64,000 bases of DNA from an uncultured Ruminococcus sp. (GTDB lineage Bacteria; Bacillota; Clostridia; Oscillospirales; Acutalibacteraceae), in the NCBI GenBank assembly GCA_902777275.1, contig CACYTI010000002.1:1-64000 (forward strand), read 5' to 3'. Of the stretch, positions 44,313 through 54,442 are shown piece by piece. The notes beneath the pieces were generated by a model. It had not been told where the DNA came from. It was given only the letters and a program-made list of their open reading frames with translations, and did not search any database. A program made the position numbers and the translations under genes. Position 1 is the first letter of the stretch, and each line of letters starts with the position of its first letter.

Positions 44313-46474
44313 AAAAAATCTTTTCAATTTTCCGGACGGATTTAAAAAGCGTGACAAAAAATCTGATCGTTTTTGTCGTGATCATAGGAATCACTATTTT
44401 GCCGGCGCTTTACGCTTGGTTCAACATAGCCTCTAACTGGGATCCTTACTCAAACACGGGCGAAATGTCCTTCGCCGTTTCAAATTTGGATGAGGGCTAC
44501 AAAAAAGACGGACTCGAAGTCAACGCGGGTGATAAAATTAAGGACAGCCTTAAACAAAACAAGCAGATGAACTGGGAGATCGTCGAAAAGTCGGAGGACG
44601 CGGAGCGCGGAGTCGAAGACGGAAAATACTACGCCGCTGTTATTATTCCCAAAGACTTTTCAAAAAATCTGCTCTCTGTTACAACGGGAGAGTTCAAGCA
44701 GGCGAAGCTTGAGTACTGCGTAAACGAAAAGGTTAACGCTATCACGCCGAAAATCACCGACAAGGTTATTTCCGCAATGCAGGAATCAGCCGATTCCTCA
44801 TATGTCAGCACAATCGCGGAAGCCATCGCTTCGGCGCTTGACATCACGAGCGCCGAGCTTGAGACCGAAAAGGATAATCTTGCCCAAAAAGTCGTAACCG
44901 CCTTGGAAAACACGAAAAAAGACGTGGAAAGCGTTAACAACTCGATCAATCTGCTTATTACAACGATAGATTCTATCGACGCCATTATCGAATCAAACAA
45001 GGCGATGGTTCCCACTATCCAAAAATCTCTGTCCGACGTCGGCGTTGTCACGGGCGATATCAAGGGCATGATAACCGCTACGCAGAATACGTCGGCGCAG
45101 CTTACGAGCGTGATAGGGGATTTGATTACCTCGGGCGACGCTTACGCTCAGACTATTTCATCTCAGATTGACGACGCTTTTTCGACAATAAGCACCGACG
45201 CGAACACGGCTGCGGCGAAAATCAGCAAGATTGAGGTGATCAATCAAAGCAAGATAGACGTCAACAACAAACTGATCTCAATTTTTACCGCGATTCAGAG
45301 CAATCTCGGCATTGACTGCTCGAAGGTTATCGCGAGACTCAACAGCGCTAACGAAAAGCAAAAGGCTATAATTGATAAAATTGAGTCCGTTTGCAATGAG
45401 ATAAAGTCAAAGGGAGCGGCTCCCGCTAACGCCAAGGCTGAGCTCGATCAGCTTATCGCGCAGGCGGATACCGAGCTTTCGGCGGTTGCCGCCGAGTTCA
45501 GCGCTATAAAGCAGAACATCGACAACGCGCTCACAAGCTCGTTCTCAAAGCTTGACAGCGTAGCGGCATTCGCTCAGACGCTCAGCATGACGACGGAGCA
45601 GATCGACGCCGTATTTGACAACTGCTCTAAAACCAACGCCAAGCTGAAAAGCGTTCTTGAAAATTTAAAAGCTCATTTCGCAAGCCTTACCGAGCGAATA
45701 GATACAGCAGTCGGCAAGGTTGACAAGGCGAAAAGCAACGACACTCTCGAAAACATCATTTTGCCGATAATCGAGAATCCAAAGGCGCTCGGGGAATTTT
45801 TGGCTGCTCCCGTGGGCTACGAAACAGAACGTTATTTCGGAATTGATAACTACGGCTCGGCTATGACTCCGTTCTATTCGTCTTTGGCGCTCTGGGTCGG
45901 CGGAGTCGTGCTTGTGGCGGTGCTGAATGTCGATTTGACAAAAAGAGACCTAAAGAAGGTCGGCAAGGTCAACTCGGTACAGCTTTTCTTCGGCAGATAC
46001 ATGATTTTCTTTGTGCTCAGTCAGATACAGGGCTTGATAATCGCGCTCGGAGATTTGTTCTTCCTCGGCGTTCAGTACGACAATGCAGTGCTGTTCATCG
46101 TTGGCTGCATGGTTTCGAGTCTGGTGTATTCACTTATAATTTATTCGCTGACCATCACGTTCAGCGTTATCGGCAAGGCGCTTGCCGTTATAATTCTTAT
46201 TATGCAGGTCGCGGGTTCCGGAGGCACCTTCCCGATAGAGATGCTGCCCGAACCGTTTAGATCCATAGCGCCGTTCCTGCCGTTCAGATACGGCATAAAT
46301 ATGCTCCGCGAGACCATCGCGGGTGTAAATATGGAATCCTTCCTGTATAATTTAGGGATGCTGCTTCTGTTCATTGTTCCGGCGCTTGTGCTCGGACTTG
46401 TGCTCAGAAAGCCCTGCATCAAAATCGTCGCTTTCTTTAATAACAAGGTGGAGGAGAGCGATTTGGTAATCTGA
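44309..46474 (+). CDS. YhgE/Pip-family membrane protein
   Basis: 721 residues. The N-terminal helix (~18-40) is followed by the Pip signature region ALYAWFNIASNWDPY and FAVSNLDEGY; residues ~180-480 are a long extracytoplasmic helical/coiled-coil region rich in A, S and T; the C-terminus has five or six ABC-2-like membrane segments (about 515-715). The family includes the Lactococcus phage infection protein and YhgE. Members often neighbour type VII secretion genes, but none are seen here. Function is unknown. Confidence 0.9.
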   Translation: MKKIFSIFRTDLKSVTKNLIVFVVIIGITILPALYAWFNIASNWDPYSNTGEMSFAVSNLDEGYKKDGLEVNAGDKIKDSLKQNKQMNWEIVEKSEDAERGVEDGKYYAAVIIPKDFSKNLLSVTTGEFKQAKLEYCVNEKVNAITPKITDKVISAMQESADSSYVSTIAEAIASALDITSAELETEKDNLAQKVVTALENTKKDVESVNNSINLLITTIDSIDAIIESNKAMVPTIQKSLSDVGVVTGDIKGMITATQNTSAQLTSVIGDLITSGDAYAQTISSQIDDAFSTISTDANTAAAKISKIEVINQSKIDVNNKLISIFTAIQSNLGIDCSKVIARLNSANEKQKAIIDKIESVCNEIKSKGAAPANAKAELDQLIAQADTELSAVAAEFSAIKQNIDNALTSSFSKLDSVAAFAQTLSMTTEQIDAVFDNCSKTNAKLKSVLENLKAHFASLTERIDTAVGKVDKAKSNDTLENIILPIIENPKALGEFLAAPVGYETERYFGIDNYGSAMTPFYSSLALWVGGVVLVAVLNVDLTKRDLKKVGKVNSVQLFFGRYMIFFVLSQIQGLIIALGDLFFLGVQYDNAVLFIVGCMVSSLVYSLIIYSLTITFSVIGKALAVIILIMQVAGSGGTFPIEMLPEPFRSIAPFLPFRYGINMLRETIAGVNMESFLYNLGMLLLFIVPALVLGLVLRKPCIKIVAFFNNKVEESDLVI

Positions 46475-46525
46475 CGGATTCCGTATCAAGAACCAAATTA
46501 TCCCATAATATCGGAGGTGAGGACT

Positions 46526-46837
46526 TTGCAGGACATGATACGCCGGATCATCGAGGCGGACAGTGAAGCCAAAGCTATCGAGGAATCGAATAAAATAGCT
46601 TCCGAAAAGGAAAAACAAAAAATTGAAAACAAAGCCGCCGCTATTTACTGGAAATACATGGATGACGCCAAGGCGGAAATCGAGAAGAACAACAACTATC
46701 TTGAAAAGCAAACATCAAGAAAGCTTGCCGAAGCTTCGGCAAAGCATGAATCGGTGCTGATAAAGCTGAAATCCGACTATGAGCAGAACCGCGACAGATG
46801 GGTTGACGAGATTTTCAGCCGTGTGGTCGGCAGCTAA
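46526..46837 (+). CDS. V-type ATPase peripheral-stalk subunit G/H
   Basis: 103 residues, almost all coiled coil (EADSEAKAIEESNKIASEKEKQKI). This is the expected shape of the G (AhaH/NtpF) stalk partner of subunit E. Start TTG 46526 lies five bases after GGAGGTGA; the GTG at 46517 is part of that site. First gene of the ATPase operon. Confidence 0.8.
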   Translation: MQDMIRRIIEADSEAKAIEESNKIASEKEKQKIENKAAAIYWKYMDDAKAEIEKNNNYLEKQTSRKLAEASAKHESVLIKLKSDYEQNRDRWVDEIFSRVVGS

Positions 46838-46850
46838 AGGAGATGATTAT

Positions 46851-47885
46851 ATGTCAGCCGCTTCATATGCGGTTTCGGCAAAAGCCAGGTCGAAGTACGG
46901 CAGGTTTTTAACGGAGCGCGACTACTCCAACATTCTCGCCTGCCAAAGCGTCGCCGAGGTAATGGTGTATCTTAAAGCCCACACCCACTACGCTTCCGTT
47001 CTTTCCGACGTAAACGAGAGGGACGTGCACAGAGGCAGGCTTGAGCAATTGCTTCGTCAGTATTTGTTCAACGAGTTTGATTCGCTTTGCCGCTTTGACA
47101 CGGGAGTGAGCGCCGGCTTTTCGCGGTATGTCATCGAGAAAACCGAGGTTGAGCAGATAATCCGATTTTTAGTTCTTTTGAACGCGAATTCAACCGAAAA
47201 ATTTATCTTTCAGTTTCCCGGGTTTCTCTCAAAGCACACCGAAATCGACGTTTACAAGCTTGCAAACGCGCGTAATTACAATGAGTTTTTGAACGCGCTC
47301 AGCAACACGACCTACTACGATCTGCTGAAAAAGTTCAAGCCCGACGAAAAGGGCAGGCTGCCTGTTTCGGATATGGAAAACGAGCTTTATGCCCATGTGC
47401 TGAAGCATATGCGTGAGCTTATCGACAAAAGAACAAAGGGCAGCGAGCAGCGTGAGCTGCGGGCGATATTCCGCACAATAAACGATTACAGCATTTTTTC
47501 AAGGATTCTCAGACTGAAAAAGTACTACGACCTTCCTCCTGAGGTCATAAGGGCAAATATGCTGCCCGAATACAGCAATCTCAGCTCAAGGTTGGTTGAC
47601 AGAATGTGCGCAGCCGAGTCCTCGGCAGAGGTGTTCCAAATTATGCAGAGCACGAACTGCGGCAGACTGATAGGCAAAATCGGCTACAACTACGCGGGCG
47701 ATATCGGACCGCGCGTGCAGTATCATGTGGCGAAAAGATACATTCATTTTTCGAGCAATCCTTCGGTTGTGATGATATCGTTCATGTTTTTATCCGAAAC
47801 CGAGCTGATGAACGTTATCAGCCTGATTGAGGGCATAAGATATCAAATCGACCCCAAAACAATTCAGTCTATACTTATCCGTTGA
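46851..47885 (+). CDS. ntpC: V-type ATPase subunit C
   Basis: 344 residues, all helical and without membrane segments: the socket subunit that couples the central stalk to the proteolipid ring. Family features include the N-terminal YAVSAKARSKYGRFL and the repeated three-helix units ending YQIDPKTIQSIL. ATG 46851 follows AAAGGAG. Lies between subunits G and I. Confidence 0.9.
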   Translation: MSAASYAVSAKARSKYGRFLTERDYSNILACQSVAEVMVYLKAHTHYASVLSDVNERDVHRGRLEQLLRQYLFNEFDSLCRFDTGVSAGFSRYVIEKTEVEQIIRFLVLLNANSTEKFIFQFPGFLSKHTEIDVYKLANARNYNEFLNALSNTTYYDLLKKFKPDEKGRLPVSDMENELYAHVLKHMRELIDKRTKGSEQRELRAIFRTINDYSIFSRILRLKKYYDLPPEVIRANMLPEYSNLSSRLVDRMCAAESSAEVFQIMQSTNCGRLIGKIGYNYAGDIGPRVQYHVAKRYIHFSSNPSVVMISFMFLSETELMNVISLIEGIRYQIDPKTIQSILIR

Positions 47886-47909
47886 TCGGAAAAAAGAGGT
47901 GAATAAAGT

Positions 47910-49832
47910 TTGGCAGTATTATCAATGCAGGCTGTTAATATCATCGGCTTGATGAACCATATCGACGAGGTGATCACCGTACTCGGTGAGTCGGGAGTTT
48001 TCCACCCCGACGAGGTCAGCAATTTTTACAGCAACCTGCAGGAATTCACACATTTACAGACCAAAAACAGCTACGCCGAGCCTCTGACAAATCTGAAATC
48101 CGCGCTCAATCAGACAAAGCGGAATTTCCCCATGACGGACGTGAGTGATTTCAACCCTTCGTTTGAGGAGCTTGAAGCTTTTTCCGAAACCGTAACGGCT
48201 GAAATTGACGCGCTGGTTGAAAACCGGGCAGCGGCTGAGACTCAGCTTTCGGAGACAAAGAACAATCTCAGCGTTACCGAGCACTTTGCGGGTATCGACG
48301 TGGAGATCATTAAGGTGGCTCAGACAAAGTTCGTTGAGGCGAGGTTCGGAAGGCTTCCAAAGGACAGTTTGCAGAAGCTTGAGGCGTACAAAAACGACGA
48401 TTTTGTAGATTTTGCGGTGTGTAACGAGGATAAAACCCACGTTTGGGGCGTTTACTTCGCTCCCAAGGACAAAACCGAGGAGATCGACAAGATTTTTGAA
48501 GGGCTGTATTTTGAGCAAACCGATTTGGTCGGCGACAACGAAACGCCGCACCAAAAGATAGAGGAATACAAGCGCGAGCTTCCGGCTTTGGAGGCAAAGG
48601 TCAAGGAGGAACAGGAAAAGCTTGACAAATACCTTGACGAGAACTCCGAGCAGATAACCCGCTATCTGTCAAAGCTTGAGGAGCTGTATATCTATTCGGG
48701 GATAAGAACCAAGGCTATGCAGCACAACAACAGCTTTATCTTAGTCGGCTGGATCCCCGAGCAGAACATGGTCCAACTCCGCAAGCGTCTCAAAAAAATA
48801 AAAAGCGTTGAGCTTGATTTCTCCGACGCGAAGGACGAAATCGACAAAAGCCCGCCCGTAAAGCTCAAAAACCCGTTTTTTGCGAAGCCGTTTGAGTTTT
48901 ACACCGAGATGTACGGCGTGCCGAAATACAACGAGATCGACCCAACGTCGTTTGTCGCGATAACCTATATCATAATGTTCGGCATAATGTTCGCCGATTT
49001 GGGTCAGGGGCTTTGCCTTTCGATAGTCGGTATTCTGATGTGGAAGCTCAGAAAAATGCCGATAGGAAAAATCCTGTTCCCGTGCGGACTGTCCTCTATG
49101 GTGTTCGGAACGCTGTTCGGAAGCGTGTTCGGCTTTGAGGACTGGCTCAACCCGATGTTCGAGCTCTTTGGCTTTAAAGGAAAGCCGATCGAGGTAATGG
49201 ATAACACCAACACGATAATTTTTGCTGCGATAGGGCTGGGTGTTTTCCTGCTCGTTGTGGCTATGTTCCTGAACGTGTACACCTCGTTCCGCCAGAAGAA
49301 CTACGGAAGAGCGCTGTTCGGCACGAGCGGCGTAGCGGGGATCGTCTTTTACGGCTCGCTTGTTTTCGGCTTGCTGGCAGAGATATTCCTCGGCTTCCAT
49401 GTGATGACCCTGCCGTATATTTTAGGACTTGTGGTGTTCCCGTTCCTGTTGATATTCTTTTCGGAGCCGCTCGGAGATCTCGTCAACGGTGAGAAGGATT
49501 GGCAGCCCGAAAGCTGGGGCGGCTATATAGTGGAGAAGATTTTTGAATCTATCGAGATCCTGTTAGGCTACGTCACTAATACAATGAGCTTTTTGCGTGT
49601 AGGCGCGTTCGTGCTCGTTCACGCGGGTATGATGATGGTGGTGTTTACTCTTGCGGGTGAACCCGGCGTCGGCTACGTCATCGTCGTTGTTGTCGGCAAT
49701 GTGATCGTAATGGTGCTTGAGGCGCTTTTGGTCGCTATTCAGGTGCTCAGGCTTGAATTTTATGAAATGTTCAGCCGTTTCTATTCGGGCGAGGGCAGAG
49801 TGTTTGAGCCCGTAAAAATAAATGCAGAATAA
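47910..49832 (+). CDS. ntpI: V-type ATPase subunit I
   Basis: 640 residues. The N-terminal half is soluble and coiled coil; the C-terminal half (~345-640) has seven or eight membrane segments, including FADLGQGLCLSIVG and FLRVGAFVLVHAGM, the family's essential ion-channel region. It forms the stator half-channels next to the K ring. The start is TTG 47910 with AGAGGTG. Confidence 0.93.
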   Translation: MAVLSMQAVNIIGLMNHIDEVITVLGESGVFHPDEVSNFYSNLQEFTHLQTKNSYAEPLTNLKSALNQTKRNFPMTDVSDFNPSFEELEAFSETVTAEIDALVENRAAAETQLSETKNNLSVTEHFAGIDVEIIKVAQTKFVEARFGRLPKDSLQKLEAYKNDDFVDFAVCNEDKTHVWGVYFAPKDKTEEIDKIFEGLYFEQTDLVGDNETPHQKIEEYKRELPALEAKVKEEQEKLDKYLDENSEQITRYLSKLEELYIYSGIRTKAMQHNNSFILVGWIPEQNMVQLRKRLKKIKSVELDFSDAKDEIDKSPPVKLKNPFFAKPFEFYTEMYGVPKYNEIDPTSFVAITYIIMFGIMFADLGQGLCLSIVGILMWKLRKMPIGKILFPCGLSSMVFGTLFGSVFGFEDWLNPMFELFGFKGKPIEVMDNTNTIIFAAIGLGVFLLVVAMFLNVYTSFRQKNYGRALFGTSGVAGIVFYGSLVFGLLAEIFLGFHVMTLPYILGLVVFPFLLIFFSEPLGDLVNGEKDWQPESWGGYIVEKIFESIEILLGYVTNTMSFLRVGAFVLVHAGMMMVVFTLAGEPGVGYVIVVVVGNVIVMVLEALLVAIQVLRLEFYEMFSRFYSGEGRVFEPVKINAE

Positions 49833-49861
49833 TTTTTGAGGATTTTTGGAGGTAAAATATT

Positions 49862-50275
49862 ATGTCAATTTTTAATTTCTTATTTATGGCTTTGCCCGTG
49901 ATTTTTCTGGTTGGCTCTGTTCTTCTTGCAGTTAAGGCAGTTTCAAGAGGAAAGAGCAAAAAGACCGCGCTGCTGATGCAGCTTGCGGCATTTGCGTTTG
50001 TTTTTGCAGTATGCATGATCTGCCCGTTCGCCGTCAGCGCAGCTGAGGAAGCGACTTCCGTTGCCAAGGACGGAATGGTATACATCGGCGCCGCTGCCGC
50101 CACCGGTCTTTCCTGCATAGGCGGAGGTATCGCTGTAGGTAACGCCGCTCCCGCCGCTATCGGCGCTACGAGCGAGGATCCGAAGGCGTTCGGTAAGGCT
50201 ATCATCTTCGTTGCGCTCGGCGAAGGTATCGCGCTTTACGGTATGCTTATTTCAATTATGATTCTTAACGGCTAA
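49862..50275 (+). CDS. ntpK: V-type ATPase proteolipid subunit K (c-ring)
   Basis: 137 residues with four hydrophobic segments. The second pair is a canonical c-subunit hairpin with the ion-binding glutamate in FVALGEGIALYG. The first pair is not obviously homologous and lacks a carboxylate, so the ring would have one site per four helices or the first part may be processed. A Tyr five residues after the Glu resembles Na+ rings, but the inner-helix Gln is missing (CIGGGIAVG); ion specificity is undecided. Confidence 0.88.
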   Translation: MSIFNFLFMALPVIFLVGSVLLAVKAVSRGKSKKTALLMQLAAFAFVFAVCMICPFAVSAAEEATSVAKDGMVYIGAAAATGLSCIGGGIAVGNAAPAAIGATSEDPKAFGKAIIFVALGEGIALYGMLISIMILNG

Positions 50276-50284
50276 GTGATTAAA

Positions 50285-50593
50285 ATGAAATTTTATTTGA
50301 TAAGTGATAATGTTGATACAAAAATGGGAATGCGCTTTGCGGGTATCCCCGGAGTTGTCGTGCATGAGGAGGAAGAGGTGCGCCGCGAGCTGACCGAGGC
50401 TATGGAGCGCGAGGATATCGCTGTGATACTTATGACCGAAAAGCTCGTTTCCCTCTGTTCCGATATCGTTTACGACCTTAAGCTCAACCGTAAAAAACCG
50501 CTGATCGTCGAGATCCCCGACCGTCACGGCAACGGAAGAACAAAGGACAGCATAACAAAATATGTTCAGGAAGCCATCGGCGTAAAGCTGTAA
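50285..50593 (+). CDS. ntpG: V-type ATPase subunit F
   Basis: 102 residues. A small alpha/beta rotor-associated subunit, recognised from MKFYLISDNVDTKMGMRFAGI and the AVILMTEKLV strand. ATG 50285 is preferred over GTG 50276 because the family starts at this methionine; the ribosome site is weak in both cases. Confidence 0.88.
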   Translation: MKFYLISDNVDTKMGMRFAGIPGVVVHEEEEVRRELTEAMEREDIAVILMTEKLVSLCSDIVYDLKLNRKKPLIVEIPDRHGNGRTKDSITKYVQEAIGVKL

Positions 50594-50620
50594 GATGTTA
50601 TCACGGAAAGAAGGGTGCTT

Positions 50621-51211
50621 ATGCCGAGAAATAAAACCGATAATTTTTTGAAGGCGATAAAAAAGTACGCCAAGGCGCAGAAGGGCGCAATGAGCGGCGA
50701 GGTCAAGCAGCTGAAGACCGAGCGTCTAAAGGAAGCGGAGGAAAACGGAAAGCGCGACAGCCGGAAGCTTGTCAAAGAAAAGCTTGCCGAGCAGCGCAGC
50801 CTCAACACGGCAAGGTTCGCCGCACAAACCCGCGAGTGGCAGAAGGAGCTTTTCCTGGAGCGCGTCAAAATGACCGAAGAGGTGTTTAAGCTGACCGCAG
50901 CCAAGTTGACGGAATACACAAAGACCGAAGAGTATTCCGCCAAGCTGTTTATCAGCGCAAGGGAGATGTCCGGTCTGTTCGGCGAAAACGGCTGCGTGCT
51001 TTATATCGGAGAACGCGACCTCAGCAGGGCTGAGGAGCTTAAAGCTCTGTTTGCCGGCGGCGCGGAGGTTGTGGCGGACAAAACCATTAAAATCGGCGGA
51101 ATAAAGGGCTTTTGCGAAAGCATGGGAATTATTGCCGACGATACGCTTGACAGCAAGCTTGAGGATCAGCGCGGCTGGTTCGCCGAGAATGCCGCTCTCA
51201 GCGTGCTTTGA
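50621..51211 (+). CDS. ntpE: V-type ATPase subunit E (peripheral stalk)
   Basis: 196 residues. The N-terminal two-thirds is a charged coiled coil, followed by a small alpha/beta C-terminal domain (IKIGGIKGFCESMGIIADDTLDSKL is the conserved region). ATG 50621 follows AAGAAGG. It pairs with subunit G as stator. Confidence 0.85.
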   Translation: MPRNKTDNFLKAIKKYAKAQKGAMSGEVKQLKTERLKEAEENGKRDSRKLVKEKLAEQRSLNTARFAAQTREWQKELFLERVKMTEEVFKLTAAKLTEYTKTEEYSAKLFISAREMSGLFGENGCVLYIGERDLSRAEELKALFAGGAEVVADKTIKIGGIKGFCESMGIIADDTLDSKLEDQRGWFAENAALSVL

Positions 51212-51238
51212 ACTGCCTAATCGAAAGAGTGAATGAAT

Positions 51239-52993
51239 ATGAACAACAATGTAATATACGGAATCAACGGTCCTGTTGTCACATTGAAAAACGCCGACAG
51301 CTTTGAAATGATGGAGATGGTTCACGTCGGCGCTCAGAACCTCGTGGGCGAGGTTATCGGAATAACCGACAAGCTTACCACCATTCAGGTTTATGAGGAA
51401 ACAACGGGGCTCAAGCCCGGCGACCCTGTTACCGGTACAGGTGCGCCCATGAACGTGCTTTTGGGACCCGGAATTCTGGACAATATATTTGACGGAATTG
51501 AACGGCCGCTGAAAGCGATCGAGGAGCAGTCGGGCGCGTTTATAAGCAGAGGCGTGTCGGCGTCGCCGCTCGACACGGAAAAGCTGTGGAACGTCACCTT
51601 AAAGGTTAAGCCGGGAGACAGGCTGACCGGCGGACAGATATACGCCACTCTCCCTGAAACGCCGATAATTGAACACCGAGTCATGCTTCATCCCGAGCTT
51701 TCGGGCGTGATAAAAGAGGTCGAGCCCGACGGCGAGTATACGATCTTCGACACGGTAGCGGTGCTTGAGGATGATTTGGGCGAAAGGCACGAGCTGACGC
51801 TTTGCCAGCAGTGGCCTATCAGAACGTCAAGACCGGTAAAAAAAGGATTGACCCCGTCTATCCCGCTGATAACGGGACAGAGGATCATGGATACGCTGTT
51901 CCCCATAGCAAAGGGCGGCACGGCGGCTATTCCCGGAGGCTTCGGCACGGGAAAAACCATGAACCAGCACCAGCTTGCAAAGTGGTGCGACGCGGATATA
52001 ATCATTTATGTGGGCTGCGGAGAGCGCGGCAATGAGATGAGCCAGGTGCTTGATGAGTTTTCCGAGCTTATCGACCCCAAATCGAACCGTCCCATGACCG
52101 ACAGAACCACACTCATAGCCAATACGTCAAATATGCCCGTTGCGGCGCGCGAGGCTTCGATTTATACGGGAATAACCCTTGCCGAGTATTACCGCGATAT
52201 GGGCTATCACGTCGCAATGATGGCTGACTCGACCTCGCGCTGGGCTGAGGCTCTTCGTGAGATTTCGGGACGTCTTGAGGAAATGCCCGCCGAGGAAGGC
52301 TTCCCGGCATATCTTCCCTCGCGTCTCGCCGAGTTCTACGAAAGAGGAGGACGCGCCGACGTGCTCAGCGGGGGAGAAGGCTCTGTTACCTTGATAGGCG
52401 CGGTGTCGCCGCAGGGCTCCGACTTCTCGGAACCCGTTACCCAAAACACCAAGCGCTTTACGCGCGTGTTCTGGGCGCTCGACAAGGCGTTAGCCTACGC
52501 CCGCCACTATCCCGCTATCAACTGGATAAACAGCTACAGCGAGTATTTCAATGACCTCGACCCATGGTTCAGAGAGAATTTGGGCGATGAATTTATAGAA
52601 TACAGGAACCGTATCAGCGCGCTGCTCCAGGAGGAAAGCTCGCTTATGGAGATCGTAAAGCTTATAGGCTCCGACGTTCTTCCCGACGACCAGAAGCTTG
52701 TTATCGAAACCTCCAGAGTTATCCGCGTCGGCTTCCTGCAGCAAAACGCTTTTCATGCCGAGGATACCTATGTGCCGCTTGAAAAGCAAAAGCAGATGAT
52801 GAAGGTCATTCTTCATCTTCACACAAAGGCAAGAGAGATCGTGGCTCGCGAGATCCCGCTGTCAAAGGTCATGGCTTTCGGACTCTTTGACAAGCTCACA
52901 AAGATGAAGTACGATATTCCGAACAACAGGCTTGATATGTTCGACGACTATATAAAAGAAATCGACGAAAAGCTCGGCGAGTTATTGAAGTAA
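51239..52993 (+). CDS. ntpA: V-type ATPase catalytic subunit A
   Basis: About 584 residues. It hydrolyses or makes ATP. Walker A is GGFGTGKT near residue 235 (family usually GPFGSGKT), the catalytic region is YVGCGERGNEM, then MADSTSRWAEALREISGR and VSPQGSDFSEPVT. The non-homologous insertion typical of A subunits (~110-200) is present. Two in-frame ATGs, 51233 and 51239; the second has the better distance from AAGAGTGA. Confidence 0.95.
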   Translation: MNNNVIYGINGPVVTLKNADSFEMMEMVHVGAQNLVGEVIGITDKLTTIQVYEETTGLKPGDPVTGTGAPMNVLLGPGILDNIFDGIERPLKAIEEQSGAFISRGVSASPLDTEKLWNVTLKVKPGDRLTGGQIYATLPETPIIEHRVMLHPELSGVIKEVEPDGEYTIFDTVAVLEDDLGERHELTLCQQWPIRTSRPVKKGLTPSIPLITGQRIMDTLFPIAKGGTAAIPGGFGTGKTMNQHQLAKWCDADIIIYVGCGERGNEMSQVLDEFSELIDPKSNRPMTDRTTLIANTSNMPVAAREASIYTGITLAEYYRDMGYHVAMMADSTSRWAEALREISGRLEEMPAEEGFPAYLPSRLAEFYERGGRADVLSGGEGSVTLIGAVSPQGSDFSEPVTQNTKRFTRVFWALDKALAYARHYPAINWINSYSEYFNDLDPWFRENLGDEFIEYRNRISALLQEESSLMEIVKLIGSDVLPDDQKLVIETSRVIRVGFLQQNAFHAEDTYVPLEKQKQMMKVILHLHTKAREIVAREIPLSKVMAFGLFDKLTKMKYDIPNNRLDMFDDYIKEIDEKLGELLK

Positions 52994-53005
52994 GGAGGAA
53001 ACGCA

Positions 53006-54421
53006 TTGATTATTGATTATGTAGGCGTAAAAGAAATCAACGGCTCGCTGATCGTCATGGACGGCGTAAAGGGCGTTTCCAATGAAGAGATAGTTGATAT
53101 AAAGCTTGATAACGGCTCCGTCCGCCAAGGGCGCGTGGTGCAGATCGAGGGCGAAAGGATCGTTGTTCAGGTGTTCGAGGGCACAAGGCGCATAAGCCTT
53201 AAAAATACCCGCACCCGTCTGACGGGACATCCCATGGAGATGCCGCTTTCACCCGAAATAATCGGCAGAGTGCTCGACGGCGCGGGCAGACCGCTCGACG
53301 GTCTCGGAGACATTTTCCCCGTTAAAAGGGCGAACATCAACGGCACGCCGATAAACCCCGTGTCGCGCGTCTATCCCAAGAACTACATCAACACGGGCAT
53401 TTCGACTATCGACACGCTGATGACGCTTATCCGCGGACAGAAGCTGCCCATTTTCTCAGGCTCGGGCATGACTCACAACGACCTCGCTGTGCAGATCGTC
53501 CGTCAGGCGAAGATCAGCGGAGCCGACAGCTCCAACTTCGGCGTAGTTTTTGCCGCCATGGGCGTTCAGAAGGACGTGGCGGAGTATTTCCGCAGAAGCT
53601 TTGAGGAAAGCGGCGTTCTGTCAAGAGTCGTTATGCTGCTCAACCTAAGCAACGACCCGATCATCGAGCGCACGCTTACTCCGCGCTGTGCGCTGACAAT
53701 AGCGGAATATCTTGCCTTTGAGCTTGATATGCATATTCTTGTTATTATGACTGACATGACCTCATACGCCGAGGCTCTGCGCGAGTTCTCGTCCTCAAAG
53801 GGAGAGATCCCCGGCAGAAAGGGTTATCCCGGTTATCTTTATTCTGATTTGGCTTCGCTTTATGAAAGAGCGGGCATGATAAAGGGTCACACGGGCTCGG
53901 TTACGCAGATTCCGATTCTCACCATGCCCAATGATGATATAACGCACCCGATACCCGACCTCACGGGCTACATCACCGAGGGTCAGATCGTGCTTGATCG
54001 CGCCTTGCAGGGTCAGGGCTTTTATCCGCCCGTAAGCGTGCTCCCGTCGCTTTCGCGTCTTATGAAGGACGGAATAGGAGAGGGCTTCACACGCGGCGAT
54101 CATCAGTCGCTCGCAAACCAGCTCTTTGCCTCTTACGCGAAGGTTATCGACGCACGAGCCTTGGCGTCGGTTATCGGCGAGGAGGAGCTTTCACCGGTAG
54201 ACAAAAAGTACATCGAGTTCGGCAGATTGTTTGAAACAAAATTTGTCAATCAGGGCTTCACCGAGAACCGCAGCATTGAGCAGAGCCTTAACTTAGGCTG
54301 GGAGCTGCTTTCGACCCTGCCCAGATCGGAGCTTGACCGTGTTGACGACGCCGTGCTTGATATTTACATCAAAGAAAAGAAAGAAGAAACGCCCCGCCTG
54401 TTAAGAGGTATTTCGATGTGA
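53006..54421 (+). CDS. ntpB: V-type ATPase regulatory subunit B
   Basis: 471 residues. The non-catalytic partner of A, lacking a Walker A lysine ([14 protein letters not shown]). Conserved segments: LTRHPMEMP-like [33 protein letters not shown] and the arginine-finger region. The start is TTG 53006 with AAGGAGG, giving [11 protein letters not shown]. Confidence 0.95.
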   Translation: MIIDYVGVKEINGSLIVMDGVKGVSNEEIVDIKLDNGSVRQGRVVQIEGERIVVQVFEGTRRISLKNTRTRLTGHPMEMPLSPEIIGRVLDGAGRPLDGLGDIFPVKRANINGTPINPVSRVYPKNYINTGISTIDTLMTLIRGQKLPIFSGSGMTHNDLAVQIVRQAKISGADSSNFGVVFAAMGVQKDVAEYFRRSFEESGVLSRVVMLLNLSNDPIIERTLTPRCALTIAEYLAFELDMHILVIMTDMTSYAEALREFSSSKGEIPGRKGYPGYLYSDLASLYERAGMIKGHTGSVTQIPILTMPNDDITHPIPDLTGYITEGQIVLDRALQGQGFYPPVSVLPSLSRLMKDGIGEGFTRGDHQSLANQLFASYAKVIDARALASVIGEEELSPVDKKYIEFGRLFETKFVNQGFTENRSIEQSLNLGWELLSTLPRSELDRVDDAVLDIYIKEKKEETPRLLRGISM

Positions 54422-54442
54422 TCATTTAAGGAGGTGATCGCC

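Noticed and set aside
46517..46525. GTG start for the V-ATPase stalk subunit
   Set aside because: The GTG is part of GGAGGTGA; the TTG at 46526 has correct spacing. The same logic rejects GTG 54434 (subunit D) and GTG 12295 (exporter).
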